Assembly: GCA_025024175.1 (NCBI GenBank)
Contig: QCXZ01000064.1
Span: 2,108,001 to 2,172,000, forward strand
Source of the DNA: Rhyzopertha dominica
Lineage: Eukaryota; Arthropoda; Insecta; Coleoptera; Bostrichidae
Length of the DNA: 64,000 nucleotides
Direction of reading: 5' to 3'
The notes beneath the pieces are model-generated. The model searched no databases, was not told the origin of the DNA, and was given only the letters and a program-made list of their open reading frames with translations. How positions within the stretch are numbered: position 1 is the stretch's first letter; the number at the start of each line of letters is the position of its first letter. Position numbers and translations under genes: made by a program. Shown here one piece after another: positions 1-13,300 of this stretch.

Positions 1-225
1 AGCAAGTTTAATGCATCTGGATCAAAACCTATATATGTTAGAATTGATAGTAGAGTGTCATGGTTGATTGTATCGAACGCCTTTGAAAAATCCAATAAAA
101 CGAGCGTGGTTAGTTTGCCTATATCTGCTGCAGTAAGTATATCATCTACTATATGTGATAGGGCAGTACTACAACTGTACGATGGACGAAAACCAGATTG
201 CAGTCGCGGAAGGACGTTGTGTTTG
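1..225 (-). mobile_element. LINE reverse-transcriptase fragment
   Basis: Read on the minus strand, this stretch encodes part of a non-LTR retrotransposon reverse transcriptase. It contains the RT block LLDFSKAFDTINHDTL preceded by an LQSGFRPSYSCSTAL block, typical of jockey/CR1-like RTs. It runs off the left edge, so neither the element's end nor its relation to the next DCST exon is visible. It differs from the LINE family found elsewhere in this window. Confidence 0.75.
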
Positions 226-463
226 TCTAAGTAGTCATTGTCTAAGTGTCATTGTTGTTAAATAATACTTAAAACATGTTATTGTGTCTCTGTTTAAGAT
301 ATTATAATAATAAAACATCACAAAGCGTCTAAATTTTTAATTTGTTTTAAAAAATTTAGCTGCTCCGTTTTTCGTGCCGGTGAGTGTGTGTTTGTGGCTA
401 GGCGAGTGGTTGTGAGTTTTAAGGGGATTTAAGGACGGTCAAATATAGTGTATAATCTCTCAC

Positions 464-3400
464 CTTACGACAATAAACAAGAAGAACAGACTAGTAGCGC
501 AGCTCATGAAATCGAAAACTGTTAACAGTCCTTCAGTTCTGTGCCTAATTTCCGTCACAATGCCTTGAGTGATTTCGGACATCGACTTTGATTGGTTTGT
601 TTCGAAATGAAACGAGTGGGAGAATCTAACTCTTACGTAAAACATGGTTCTGATGTGCCTTACGAATGTCTTTAATTCTGAAAAAATAAGACATAGCTTA
701 GGTTACTTTATGTTCTGTTAAAAAAAGTTTTGTTTGATGTGAAAAATGTAACATTATTTTTATCTTATAACAATGAATTGTTTTTAGAATTAGAATACAA
801 AAGATAATTTTGTAGACCATCGTAATTAGCTAAAACGGTAGTTATATGGGTTAACTTTATTGCTTCACATGAGACGTATGGCTTCTGCTAGATGGCGTTA
901 CTAACACCTTACTTACTTCTGATTACGACTCCAACAACAGAGTTGCTAATGAAATCCACAATCATGCAGACGAAATCAAATATCTTCACTAGATAGCATA
1001 CCGATTGGACCAGGTAGGCTATTGAGCAGAGCCAACTGAACAACGGACCCAGTTTGGCATTGCAATCAGCTATGGCGTTCTCGAATACCCTGGTGCATCT
1101 TTGAAACGGCGTGCCTAATTCTTTATTGCAAATGTTTATTATTTTACCAAGGAATTGAAATGCTGCCTTGATAACTCGCACTAAAAAAAGAAACTTTCAC
1201 AATTTCGACAATGGTTGTAAAGTGGTATTACCTACATATAGCCATTATTATTCTCTTTATTGTTAAGAGTATCTCTTTGATTTTCTTCACTATAACTTTG
1301 ACTGTTTTCACCACTTGCTTTATGGCATCCTTTATAGCATAAAATGGTTTCTTGATGACCTCAATGATTTGTCTGACGGCTTGTTTTAATTGTTCCTTGT
1401 AAGAAATAGGGTAGCACTTTTCTTTGTATGACTCTTCAATCTTTACTTACCTGGCCACAGGCGAGAGACTCGCTCAGGATGCCCATATTATTCAAGGTGT
1501 TTTTTGCAGGTCCTGTAATGGCCAGGATAAAAGCGTAAGCCAATAATGCTTGTCTGCCTCTTTTGGAGAAAAACTGTGGCAACAGCAGGAACACTATGCA
1601 TCTACGGAAAACGTCCTTAACTATCCAGACCGCAGCAAATGGAACAACGCGCTTCGTATAACTAGCTGGCATTTAATTTGGAACGAATTGTAATTGAATG
1701 CTGAAGTTGAAGAGGTTTCCTTGTACAGAACCAGTTTAAATACAAAATACGAATTTATCGACTATAAATTCCATCACCAAAGATTTATTATTAATATATA
1801 AATATACAGGATGTTTCACGAATGATAATGACCCTGACGATATTAAAAATGCAACCCCAAATACATTCTCATAGCCAATGTGGTTATTTTACATAATGGT
1901 ATTCTTTTAAAAATAAATTGGGAATCCATGACGGCTATGCGCTATGGTTCCTGTCACTGTAATATTAAAAGTCAAAATGTATTTAAATGATGAAAAAACA
2001 GATATGATTTTGATTTTTGGAGAATGCAAGAAAAATGCTTCCGCGGCTGCCCGTTTATACAGACAACGTTTTCCAAATAGAACAGCTCCCGCCGACACAA
2101 TTTTCAAGAGACTTGAATTAACTTTAAGGACAAACTGGCCACCACTGAAAAAGTCGGGTAGTTTCAAGAGCAACCGGTATTAGTCTGTCTTCAGTACACC
2201 GAATAATTAAAGGCAATCAATTTCACCTGTANCACTCGCAATTGGTTCAGGCCTTANAGGAGACAGATTATCCTAAAAGACTGGCTTTTTGTAACTTTTT
2301 TCGGAAACACCAAAATTTGAATGTGGGATTNTATGACAACATTTGCTTATCAGATGAAGCAAGATTTTCTAATAATGTTGGAGTTAACAAACATAACATG
2401 CACTATTATGCGCAAGAAAATCCACGTTGGATTCGAGACGGACATTTTCAAACTATCTACTCGACGAATGTCTGGTGCGGAATATTGGGAAATCAAATTG
2501 TTGGGTATTATTTTTTCGCGATAGTTTAAACGACAATATTTATCTAATTTTTTAAGAAACATTTTACCGGTACTTCTCCAAAATGTAAATTTACAAGTAA
2601 GACAAGATCTATGGTTCCAACAAGATGGGGCACCCGCGCATTATCATAGAACAGTGCGAAATCATCTTGATTTAGTTTTGCATAACCGATGGATAGGAAG
2701 AGGTTCAATTAATCCTTGGCCACCGAGAAGCCCGGACCTTAAACCTTTGGATTTTCTCTGTGGGGAATAGTAAAAGAGCAAGTATACCAAACACCAATTG
2801 AAAGTGTAGAACATTTAGAAAATAAAATACGTGATGCATGTAGATCCATCATGAATTTAAAATTGTGAAAACAGCGGAGGGCTGTTTCTATTACATTAAT
2901 GTTACTGAATAAACATTTTAAAAAAATAAAATTTGTTTTAGAATACCGAATTTACTTAAAGAAAATGATTGAACTTTATGTCAAAATTTACGAATTTATA
3001 CAGCTCTCTACGTTTTATATTTTTTTAGACGATGAACAATTATCAATGTTACCTCTGCAAGTGAATTTTGGGTTGCATTTTTAATTTCGTCAGGATCATT
3101 ATCATTCGTGAAACATCCTGTATACATTGACCAACGCTCTAATCAGATTACAACTTAATTGCTCGTTAATATTTTACTACATTTTATTACCCAGCTCAGC
3201 AACAAGAGACCCATTTTTAGATCAGTATTTTAAATTTGCGTTTAAGGATATACATAAATTTTACAATATGGATTATTTTAATTTAATTTGACCTTAATGT
3301 TTAAAGTATTAAACAGTAATTTAATATAATAAATTTATACAAAAAATTTAAACCACAATACCCTTTGACATAATCGATAAACATATGTAAATAGTAAATA

Positions 3401-3999
3401 TTAAAAAAGTTAGTCTACACTACAGCTGTCTGACAAATTTGTTATTAAGTCTGGTAGTGATAACTGTCTATAATAAGTAATGTGAAGAAAAGCTCTTTTA
3501 AAGATTACGCCAAATTTTGAAATGTATTAATACATATCTTCTCTCTAAGTGTAACAATCCTTACAGCAACTCACCGAACTTTATAGCTGAAAGCCAAACC
3601 AATCGTTAGGATGCTTCCAAAAAACGAACACATTATAGTCGCAGTCGACAGTTTGAAATTCAGCTGAAAAACGAAGAACATGAAGAAGATGTACGTCAAA
3701 AAGAAACCTCCTATGAAGCCGGCCACGCTCTTCAGAGTAAAGTTTTCGCAGGTTCCATCGTGGTGCAGGTTGTAGCATGTCCTGTGAAGACACGTGTTCT
3801 CGCAGCAGGAAAACAGACGCCCGAAACCCTTTTTGAACTTTTCGCGGACGTCGATCCAAAAATGACGGTACTTCTGCCTGGCCGAGTATTTTGGGGCATA
3901 GCCCTTGCTGATTTGGATCGCGTTCTGTTTCTCAACAAGCAGATCGCGCTTTATGGAGGTTATTCTTGAAGCTTTGCACATTAACTTAAAAAACGCCAT
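464..3999 (-). CDS. DC-STAMP domain protein (DCST1/sneaky-like), 5' part
   Basis: Five exons join in phase: 3575-3999, 1451-1661, 1236-1395, 917-1180 and 464-677; the rest lies beyond the left edge. The start ATG is at 3999. The product matches the insect DCST1/sneaky family, multipass membrane proteins needed for sperm membrane breakdown after fertilisation in Drosophila; vertebrate DCST1 is described as a ubiquitin ligase. Visible features are two hydrophobic segments at the end of exon 1, then the family-like block SESLACGQ, a Lys-rich helical stretch in exon 3, the Cys-rich block CNKELGTPFQRC in exon 4, and a hydrophobic end of exon 5. The exon 1 to 2 join was placed at the acceptor before 1661 because the alternative at 1666 creates a stop codon. 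Mariner copy A sits in the first intron. Family assignment is from memory; DCST1 versus DCST2 is not settled. Confidence 0.82.
1807..3120 (+). mobile_element. mariner-like element, copy A
   Basis: The ends are inverted: CAGGATGTTTCACGAATGAT at the left is mirrored by its reverse complement at the right, with TA on both sides (1805-1806 and 3121-3122), so this is a full-length insertion. The transposase is on the plus strand with an N-terminal helix-turn-helix starting near 2004 ([19 protein letters not shown], like Pfam DUF4817). The catalytic blocks are [21 protein letters not shown] and PPRSPDL. It is dead: about 100 bp are missing after the PPLKKS block compared with the other copies, and stops and frameshifts follow. 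It lies in the first intron of the minus-strand DCST-like gene. Confidence 0.9.
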
Positions 4000-6900
4000 T
4001 TTAGAACTTGTACGTAGGTTTGTGTAGCGCTATTAAATTAAGTATGAACTACAATGTTAATGTCACGTTGACTTAAGCATCTAACTGTCGTAACAATCAA
4101 AATAGCTGACTTAAGCTTTTATACGTAGCCATATGAAGGCAAATACACTGCGTGTCAAAATTAACGCATCACTAAGAGTTGTGAATTTGTGAATGTGCCC
4201 CTTACAAAATGGACTGGTGGTTTTGCGTCTATCCATAGTGTTGATGAAGGTGTTGAAGACTGGCTTAAGACAGTCGGGATCAAATTGGAGTTTTCTACGG
4301 TTTTTCTTCAATACTCTATCCAGAACAGATACATACATGTGCTATCTATTCTAGATAAAGCGCAGATGTGAGCTCTCTTATCGTTAAATGAAAAAATGGT
4401 TTTTCAACGTATTTCATAAAAGTCGACCGTAGAATTTAACAGTACTGTGTAAAGCATTAATGATTTTCAAAGGAACTTCAAAACTTAATTTATCTAAAGA
4501 GGCTGACACAGCTACACATTGCAGTACCAAAAATATATTTATGAAAGGTATTGTTAAAAGGAAAAATAAAATTAATAATCTAAAAACATATTCAGGGAGA
4601 AACTACATTACCTATTTTTTTATTATATTCCATTTTTGTGTTACTACTTTTTGGAAAGTGTCCAGGTCAACGAGATATCAACTTCGGAAATCAGGAATTG
4701 CCGTAGTAATTGATAAATACAAACCTCCAATGGGATTAATCAAATGTTAATTACTTTAATAATAGTATTCTNGACAGGAAAATTGTGAAAAAATTATTTT
4801 AAACGGTGCGGGAGCACTGCATTAAACGATATTTTCGAATCAAATTTATAAAGTTATTACTGTTTGAAATGCAGTCCGAGTAAAATGATAACTTTTAATA
4901 CATGGCAACTGGCAAAGTACTAAATAATTATTTTTTTGGTACAATATTTCCTTTATTTGTTAAATCTATAAAGCTGAGGGCAGCAGACAATACCAATAGT
5001 AATTCCCTTGGAAAAGGGAGTGGAGGGAAGTCTTATAAATGGAGCGTGTCACTTGTTGATCCCATTTGGCATCAGCTAACTCGAGGTGGTGGTGCTGTTT
5101 AGTGACGTTTGAGCGTAGCGAGGACGATTCCTTGTTAAAAGGCAAAAAGGTAATCCTTTCATTAGCTCATTTGTAACGAACAACCAATAGTTTTTATTGT
5201 TGAACGATATATTAGGTGTTCTAGTTCCAAATATAAATTTTTAACGTCTAGATTTACAAATAATCTTATTTATGAAGACCTAGGAATGTTAATTCCGCGC
5301 AGGTGTGTGCTTGCCGAGTGTTTAATCGTTTTTATATAAAAAAAACCTTACAGCGGCAAAAATGTAATAATATACAATATTAGGAAGAGGGTTTTAAAAT
5401 ATCCAAAAAGACATTTTTTTTACTTTGAAACTAGGATAAGTTGCTAAATTTTCTTACAAGAAGAGAAACTGGCCTGTACTTTGTAGTCACGAATATAAAC
5501 CTTTTTTTTTCATAAGAACTGTTTTAGTCGTTTTTAATATTTTAAACCAGATTTATCTGTTCAAAACACATTTTAAATGATTTTCTGAAGGTGGCACCAT
5601 AAATGATGTAGCTTTTTTATTACCGTAGCATTAATTAGGCTTAATCTTTCAATTCATATATTATCTTTAGAATTTCAAAAGAGTTGGTTGTATATTAACG
5701 GTTTAGCTGTTACATTTCGTATTGATTTTTTAATATTATTACTAAAATTTGTCCCAATAGCAAGAAAAAGATTTAATGGGATTAGGTTTTTCAACAGGTT
5801 TGTCAGCCACAATATTATCCTAAACAAAACAATTTAATTTCAATTTTAATAACTTTATTAAATTTTTTACTGATGTATTGTCATGAGTGTTTTAGATTAC
5901 TACTATATTGCCTGGTTGGTAGGACCTTTCTTTAGCGTACTGTACATTATTTTGCCAGTACTACTAACTCAAGTTTTTCTTCGTGTATTGGAACCATCTT
6001 TCCCTTCTCTTTTGCAGTAACTAACCTTTTAACTCTTACTATCTTACCTACCTACTTACAAGAATTAGAAAATTACATATACACACTGCTATTGAAAAAT
6101 AATAATTACGTATATATAACGAAATATAAAGAAATACCTAATTTACAAAAGAAAATTAAAATATTAAAGTAGTTTAAAACTGGCAACCAGTTGTTGCAAT
6201 GTTGAAAAGATTATGTCATTGATATAGGTGATCGTACAAGTACATTAGATCTAGGTTTAACAGTATAAAAAGTCAGATATTGACGTCAGATTTAAACAAG
6301 GAACCGCAAAATTAACTCTACACAATAAGAAATTACAGTCAATGCGATTGTTTAGTAAACAAAATAAGAATTTAACAGTTAATACTTTACGACACGATTC
6401 TAATGAAACATAGCCAAATCTGGCTTGTAAAGTATCGTAATTGCAACTTCGAGAAGGGTAAACACCATCAAAAGTTAATAAAACAAGTTTAAACAGCCTC
6501 AATTAGATTAATGTACATTTTATATAAAGGAGGCCAAATGAGTATTGCATATTTCAACTGGGATCCTGACTAAAGGAAAAAGACAGTGCATTTAAAGCGT
6601 GAACATTACGAAAGCATCTACCGCCGACAATATTATTGTGGTCTGCAAGAAAGAATTTATAATCAAAAAGTATTAACCTTTAACAGTGGATATCCTGCCG
6701 AAAGCCACATTAATAACTAACTAACATTGTAATAAACGCCTAGAACAGTATGAAAAGCCTCTTCGGAAACCAAAGGTATAACAAAGATCCGACAACATTA
6801 CAAGCGAAAGAGGAAAAAATAAAGTATGATCATAATAATTATCAACGCCGTTGAGCTGTAAAACGTCGTGAAATAGATGAAAATTATTTAGGATAGTACT

Positions 6901-7338
6901 TCGGGCATCACATGAGTCGGTAGCAAAACAAGGAGCGTTGAAATCACCCAGGACAATAACGAGACCTTTGCGTTGCTCAAAGCTTTGGAATAATTCAAAA
7001 ACACCAAGGCCGCGTATTTAACCCTTCATCTCTAGCTCTAATTATTGAGACTGCAGTACTGTACCTTTTCATAAAACTAGAATGGTGCATTGGCAGTATA
7101 TTTCTGCTGGCAACGTAGTTATAAATTTGCGGATAAGTACCATTTTTCTAGGATTTTTGATGTGGTAGGGATGAGATTGATTGGGCGTAAATTAACGTAA
7201 CTGTATGCCGAAAACATAGCATAGTAAAACAATCGACTCGTTTGTAAGCTATTAATTTAATAAATATTTAACTTTATATAATTATTTTCAAAACGCTACA
7301 CTATTTTCTTTCTTTGAAGATAATCAGAGCATTTTACA
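4000..7338. other. intergenic region between divergent DCST-like and Hdc genes
   Basis: This AT-rich stretch has no convincing coding exon or transposon. It lies between the start of the minus-strand DCST-like gene and the first coding exon of Hdc, so promoters of both should be here. A splice acceptor (ttttacag, ending at 7338) just before the Hdc start codon implies at least one upstream non-coding Hdc exon in or beyond this region. An N lies at 4772. Confidence 0.5.
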
Positions 7339-7350
7339 GGTACTTCTGAT

Positions 7351-10300
7351 ATGGATGTCAATGAATACAGGATACGTGGTAAGTAAATCGATGAGAATAT
7401 ATACGTTTTCAATTGCTCCCAGCTGACTATTGCTTTCGCAAGAAAGACCTGGTAGCGAAAATTTGCATATTTAGGTAGTTGACGCGCTTGCATGGTCCTA
7501 AACGTCAAACTAAACAAGTAAATATTTCCTGTAGTCAGCCGCTTGGGATCTGTTTTATGAAACAATAAAATTGATTGGATTCACGCAATAAATTGGGAGG
7601 AACTGTTTTTATATCGTTTTCCCTTCTTAAACTGTTGCATCAGTCCATGGGAATTTGTTACAAGATTTCTGGTAACGTCTGGGGAAGTATTCTCGTATAC
7701 AGCATAGTCGCTGAAGTATCCAAGATACAAGTATATGAATGCAATGAATTCCTAAAATGTTGGTTCTTAAAAAAATGTACTTGGAGTGAAAGTAAACTTG
7801 ATCACAAACCAAAAAGCAGCCTACACGCCAGCGACACAAACGTAATATTAATTTAGATCAAATAAATAATTTAGAACACGACAATTGAAGTTATAAAAAC
7901 CGTTTTAAATAAAAACGGTGTTTGGGATGACATCTTTAAGGGATCGTAGCTCCCTTAGGATATAAATTTGGATATAGACATTTTTGGTCCAATTGACCTA
8001 GAATGGTCCGTGGAATCCATGGTTTCAGTTTAGCCATTGAGTCAAGGTACACCCTGTATAATTAATAATTGAAGGATCTTGGCTACCTTTGCGGACAGCT
8101 TGCACTTTTCATGTTCTTGCTATTTGTCTATATAGAGCACAAAAAAAATTACAACATCAGAAAAAAATACAATCATATTATACGTGCGTGAGTGTACACC
8201 AATAAATCTTATAAACTAAGCAAACAATTCTAGCAACTTTCGTTTCACTGAGCTCGTTGAAAAGTTGTCATAAAAAATATCAAAGTTACTGTTGGACATA
8301 ACATAATTACATAACTTAAATGCCATTATCATGGCGCAGTTGACATGTTGAGTGGACGGTACACTGTAATAAAAGGGAACAGGCGATCTGCTATTTACTC
8401 TGGGGACATTTATGCTTATCTCATTCAGAAGAGTACTATTAACTACTTTACTGCAAATAAGTTTCTGCAAGAAAACAATAGATGCCAATTTTCGTCTACT
8501 CTTAAGAGAGACTTCATTAACAACATTTAATAGCGCGCTCTGATCACAATGTCTTGTAGGGTAAACATCAAACATTTTAAAGTAGAGATACTTGGAAAAC
8601 TTTCTTAAAATATTTTCCAACAGATCAATATATTGCTGCTGGTAAGGACTCCAAATTACACTGCAGTATTCGAGCTTAGATCTAACTAAGGCATAAAACA
8701 ATAACTTTATAGCAAAAATGTTATTGAATTCAGAGTCTTAAGTGCAGCAGCCGCAACATTTTTAATGTGCTGAACAAAAGACAACTTACAATCAACGATA
8801 CACCTAAGTCTCTAATTTTATCACATATGGAAAGTACATTCCCTAAGATGTTGTAGAAAAAGTTGCTGCGTACATTTTTTTCTGCTGCAGGTCACTATTT
8901 TGCACTTATTAATATTTAATTCAAGTTTGTTCGTGAAACTCCATCTATTTAAATTGTCAATATCCTGCTGAAGAAGCAAGCAGTCCGAATAAAAACCTTC
9001 AGTATTTTTAAGTCATCGGCATACATATAAACTTTACATTTAAGCGATTTCACTACATCGTTAAAAAATATTACGAATAATTGTGGGCCTAGGATCGAAC
9101 CCTGAACCACTCCACTAGTCGCATGAAAAGTGTTAGATCTAAAACCACCATGCTCAACAAATTGCCGCCTATCCATCAAAAGAGATTTAACAACAAAGAC
9201 AAGCCCATCGCAAAAACCAAAATTTCGCAGTTCATTCAATAGAAAGCAGTGATTAACACGATCAAAAGCCTTTTTTAAATTAGTATACACAACGTCGACC
9301 TGTAAATGTTCATCAAGAGATTTAGACAAAATATGTGTAAGCTCGCAAATATTAGAAGTCGTTGATTTTCCCTTAACAAATCCGTGCTGTTCCGGTGCTA
9401 TATAAGGCTCAATATGTGGATAAATAACTTGAGACAAGACCAACTCAAATCAAGCATAACTAGACACTATTACTTAAAAAATAACAACGTTTTTATATCT
9501 TAACTAAGTTCTTATTCAGCTACTATATTTCGTTTCTTTTTAGGAAAAGAAATGGTCGATTACATAGCAAACTATTTGGAGAACATTAGGGACCGCAGGG
9601 TTTTCCCCGACAAGAAACCTGGCTATCTGAGGGAGCTCGTTCCATCGAGTGCTCCTGTGGAGGGCGAAGAATGGCCTAAAATTTTTAAGGATGTAGAAAA
9701 CATAATAATGCCGGGAGTGACGCATTGGCAAAGTCCACACATGCACGCGTATTTCCCTGCATTGAACAGTTTTCCTTCGCTGCTAGGAGATATGTTAGCT
9801 GATGCAATAAATTGCTTAGGTTTTACTTGGGTGAGTATCGAAAATTTTTATTATATGACGTTTTGAAGGAAGGAAAAATTAAAGCTTTATCGCCACACAG
9901 CGTTTCTTGTAATATGCATAAATTCTGATGTATATTTTCAGGCCTCTAGTCCTGCTTGTACTGAATTGGAGATAATAGCGATGAATTGGTTGGGAAAGAT
10001 GATTGGTTTACCCGATGATTTTTTGCACTTAAAAAGTGATTCTTACGGGGGTGGAGTGATACAGGTGAGCTAAAAACTCCTCTTAAAGAGGGCCAGCATG
10101 TGATTACTTTTCTTATTGAATGCAGGTGAAATTCGATTAATTTTTTTAATAACTTTTTGTCTGTGTATCGATTATCTTTAGATTTAGTTAATTTAAAGCA
10201 AATCCTTCAATGGAAAGAGCTTTTAACATCTTATTAGTGTCCTTATTTATAATATCTGTTTCTAGATATGTACTATAAACGTTATTTGATTATTTCTACA

Positions 10301-13300
10301 ACAACATGTGGCAGAACTTATCAGAGGAAATAATATTACCAATTGTGTAGGTACTAGTTTATGTGTTTAGTTATTAACTCCTAATTAATAAACAATCGAT
10401 GGTCACTGATATACAAACATTTGAATTAACCTGCATTAAAATTTTTCTTCATTGGCTCAATAACAAAAATTCATTTGTTATTTTAACCCAGAGGGCGCCG
10501 GTGATCCAAATATTTACAGATATCAACTTTAGAACAACGCTGGATCACACACGTATAGGCTGAAGAGTAGAAAGCTTCTGTAATTACATTCGTTTTACAG
10601 AAGCTTCACCTTGTCCTCCCTGCTCGTTGTCCATAACAACATTACATTGACAAATTAAAAATATAAATGGACGGTTAGCAGTCTAAAACACATAAATGTT
10701 TCTAAATAAACAGTACTAATCTAGCCAACGACCTATTTAATTTGTTTAAGAGATTATCTATCTATCCTTGACCACCGCAACATTTTGCTTTAACTCACGG
10801 GAACAGCAGGTACTAATGATTAATATTAGAAAATAAATTATTATTAAATTAATAAATAACCAGTGGTATCATAAAATAAAGAGTGCAAACTAAAGTGCAC
10901 AAAAAAACAGCATACGAAACCTATAAGATTGCCAAGAGGACAAGCAATTTTAATGTGTAAGCTCTCAATTGGCGTGGGTTCTCATCTAGATATATTTATC
11001 GCTTAGCCTTGCAGAGCCCCCCTGTCACAACAGAGTGAGAATATCGTACCTTTGGTAGACAGTGCTAGTGATACACCAAAGAGCCAATGAGGGTCCATCG
11101 CGACAAAGGGACTTTGAGTTTTGATTATTTAGTGAACAAGTTAAAACTGGGAACTAATGAGTGATGCGATGAAAGAAAGGAGGACAACAGATTCTAAAGC
11201 GGAGCCAGTAAAATCCCCGAGCCGAACTGGCTGCAGTTTCCANACCATCCCCTAATTACGAACGGCGGGGAAATATGATAAGTGGGATATCCCAACAATC
11301 ATGCCGCTGCAGCCAACAAAGCACCCGCAGTATGCAATTGCACCAGGTCAACGTGGTCACGAACTGTACATATCCGGGTTTAACTAGGAAAGGATGGGTG
11401 TGTTCGTTAACTTCAGGAATGATCGAACCTCGCGGATCCTTCTCGAGAATCGTACTGCTCGGGACACGAACTGATTTTGTACACCCCTGAACTTGCATTT
11501 GTTGAATACTGAATCTAATATTGCAGTGTTCTATCAGAACAAGGTTTGTAATATTTGACTTGATTTAATCTATAATGATCTTCATTGGTCAATGGAAATG
11601 GTTGCCTGGATCATGGATATTCGCGTTCGGTCGAATTCAGTTAAATTAAGTTTAAGTAAGAAATTATAGAACAATAGATTAGAATAGACTAGCAAAAAGG
11701 ACTTATGCTTGATGTCTTCTCCCGGATAACAACGAATTGCTATCCGTATCAGGCATTGAACCTCCTTCCTCGAAGTTGGAGACGAAAATGACTGCGAATT
11801 CTAGGTGGTTAGGGTGTTGTATAACTACGCAGTCCATCAATGATGGGGTCAACAAACACTTATGTAACAATAATGAGCGGAGCGCTTGGCAAAAAGATTT
11901 ATTTTTGTCGATGCATGTATTTCTTTTACAAGGCGTGTTGAAAAAAATGCATAGTGCCATTAGGGGTCACAATACTTCAACCTAATTTTAATAATTGTTG
12001 GGCTGATATGAACATGATTAAATGTTAATTGTTTGTATAAGCAATTCTAAAGCCAATTAACAAAGAAGCATTGTTTCTAAAAAGTTATGAGTAAATAAAA
12101 TTTCTCAGGAAGGTGCAATATGCAGGTGTTAAAGAATAGGTATAAACAAGTAAATATAGACAATAATCAGACTTTAGGTCAAGGAATCAAAAATATGCTG
12201 GTGGTACTCAAAGAACTGTCAATTTTATAATTTTTGGTTTCAGTTGTAGCTACATTTCTCAACAATGATACTGTTTTCAAAATTTTGATTCAAATTTTAG
12301 GCTTCGGTATCTAGGACGCTTTTTCCTACAAAATTTGCAATTCCTTAAGAGATGCACTAGCCCCATATTTCCTGAAATTTTTTTTCGGTTCATGTTAATA
12401 TCTTAGTTATTAATGGAGTTACACAGTTTTGAAGCAAATAGCATACGAGACCTATGAAATGAGGATAGTAGAACAAAAATTTACAATTATTATAATAGTG
12501 ACGAAGGGCTAAAATAATGTAATATTTCTAAAGTTGGTTGTGGGGCAGGCAGCATAACATAGACATGCATGTTTACTTCTAATATACTCTAAATATATTT
12601 GAACTATTATTGTATGGACGCATCAGCCCCAAGTAACAAAATAAATGTTGCTACTACAACAGGGTAGGTCTAAAACGATTTGAAATGTGTGAAGCATGAA
12701 AGCATGAAGCACACACACACAGGAGAACCTTATCACAGATAAAATGATTTATAGAAAACTTAGTACTTAAAAACAATTTTGCGCATACATGGTGATCAAT
12801 TTATCATAGACGAAAATGCACTCTTTTACTTTTAATGGAACCCCCTGTATCTTATTGCATTTTGTTGAATTTCATGGGCATTGGATACAGATCTAATTTT
12901 AGATTGTTAAGTCACAATAAAACACATAATCGAGGTTCTAATTAATGTTTAATAGACCACATCCAGTGAAGCCACCCTGGTCTGCCTCTTGGCTGGTCGT
13001 TGCCAGGCGATTAAGAACTACCAGAAGCTCTATCCGGATGTCGAAGACGCTGAAATCAACTCTCGTCTTGTGGCATACTGCTCGGATCAGGCTCACTCCA
13101 GTCTGCAGAAGGCCGCCTTGATAGGTTTGGTGAAGATGCGCTACATAGAGAGTGATGACAACCTTTCGATGAGGGGACCTGCTTTGTTGCAGGCTATTAA
13201 AAAGGACAGGGAAAAGGGACTGATTCCTTTCTGGGTAAGTGTAGTATACAACAAATGTGATACTTATGCCTTAAATCTTTGCTGTCACTTTTTATTACGT

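Noticed and set aside
3760..3969. Plus-strand open stretch opposite DCST exon 1
   Set aside because: It is a shadow of the minus-strand exon and has no splice context or family match.
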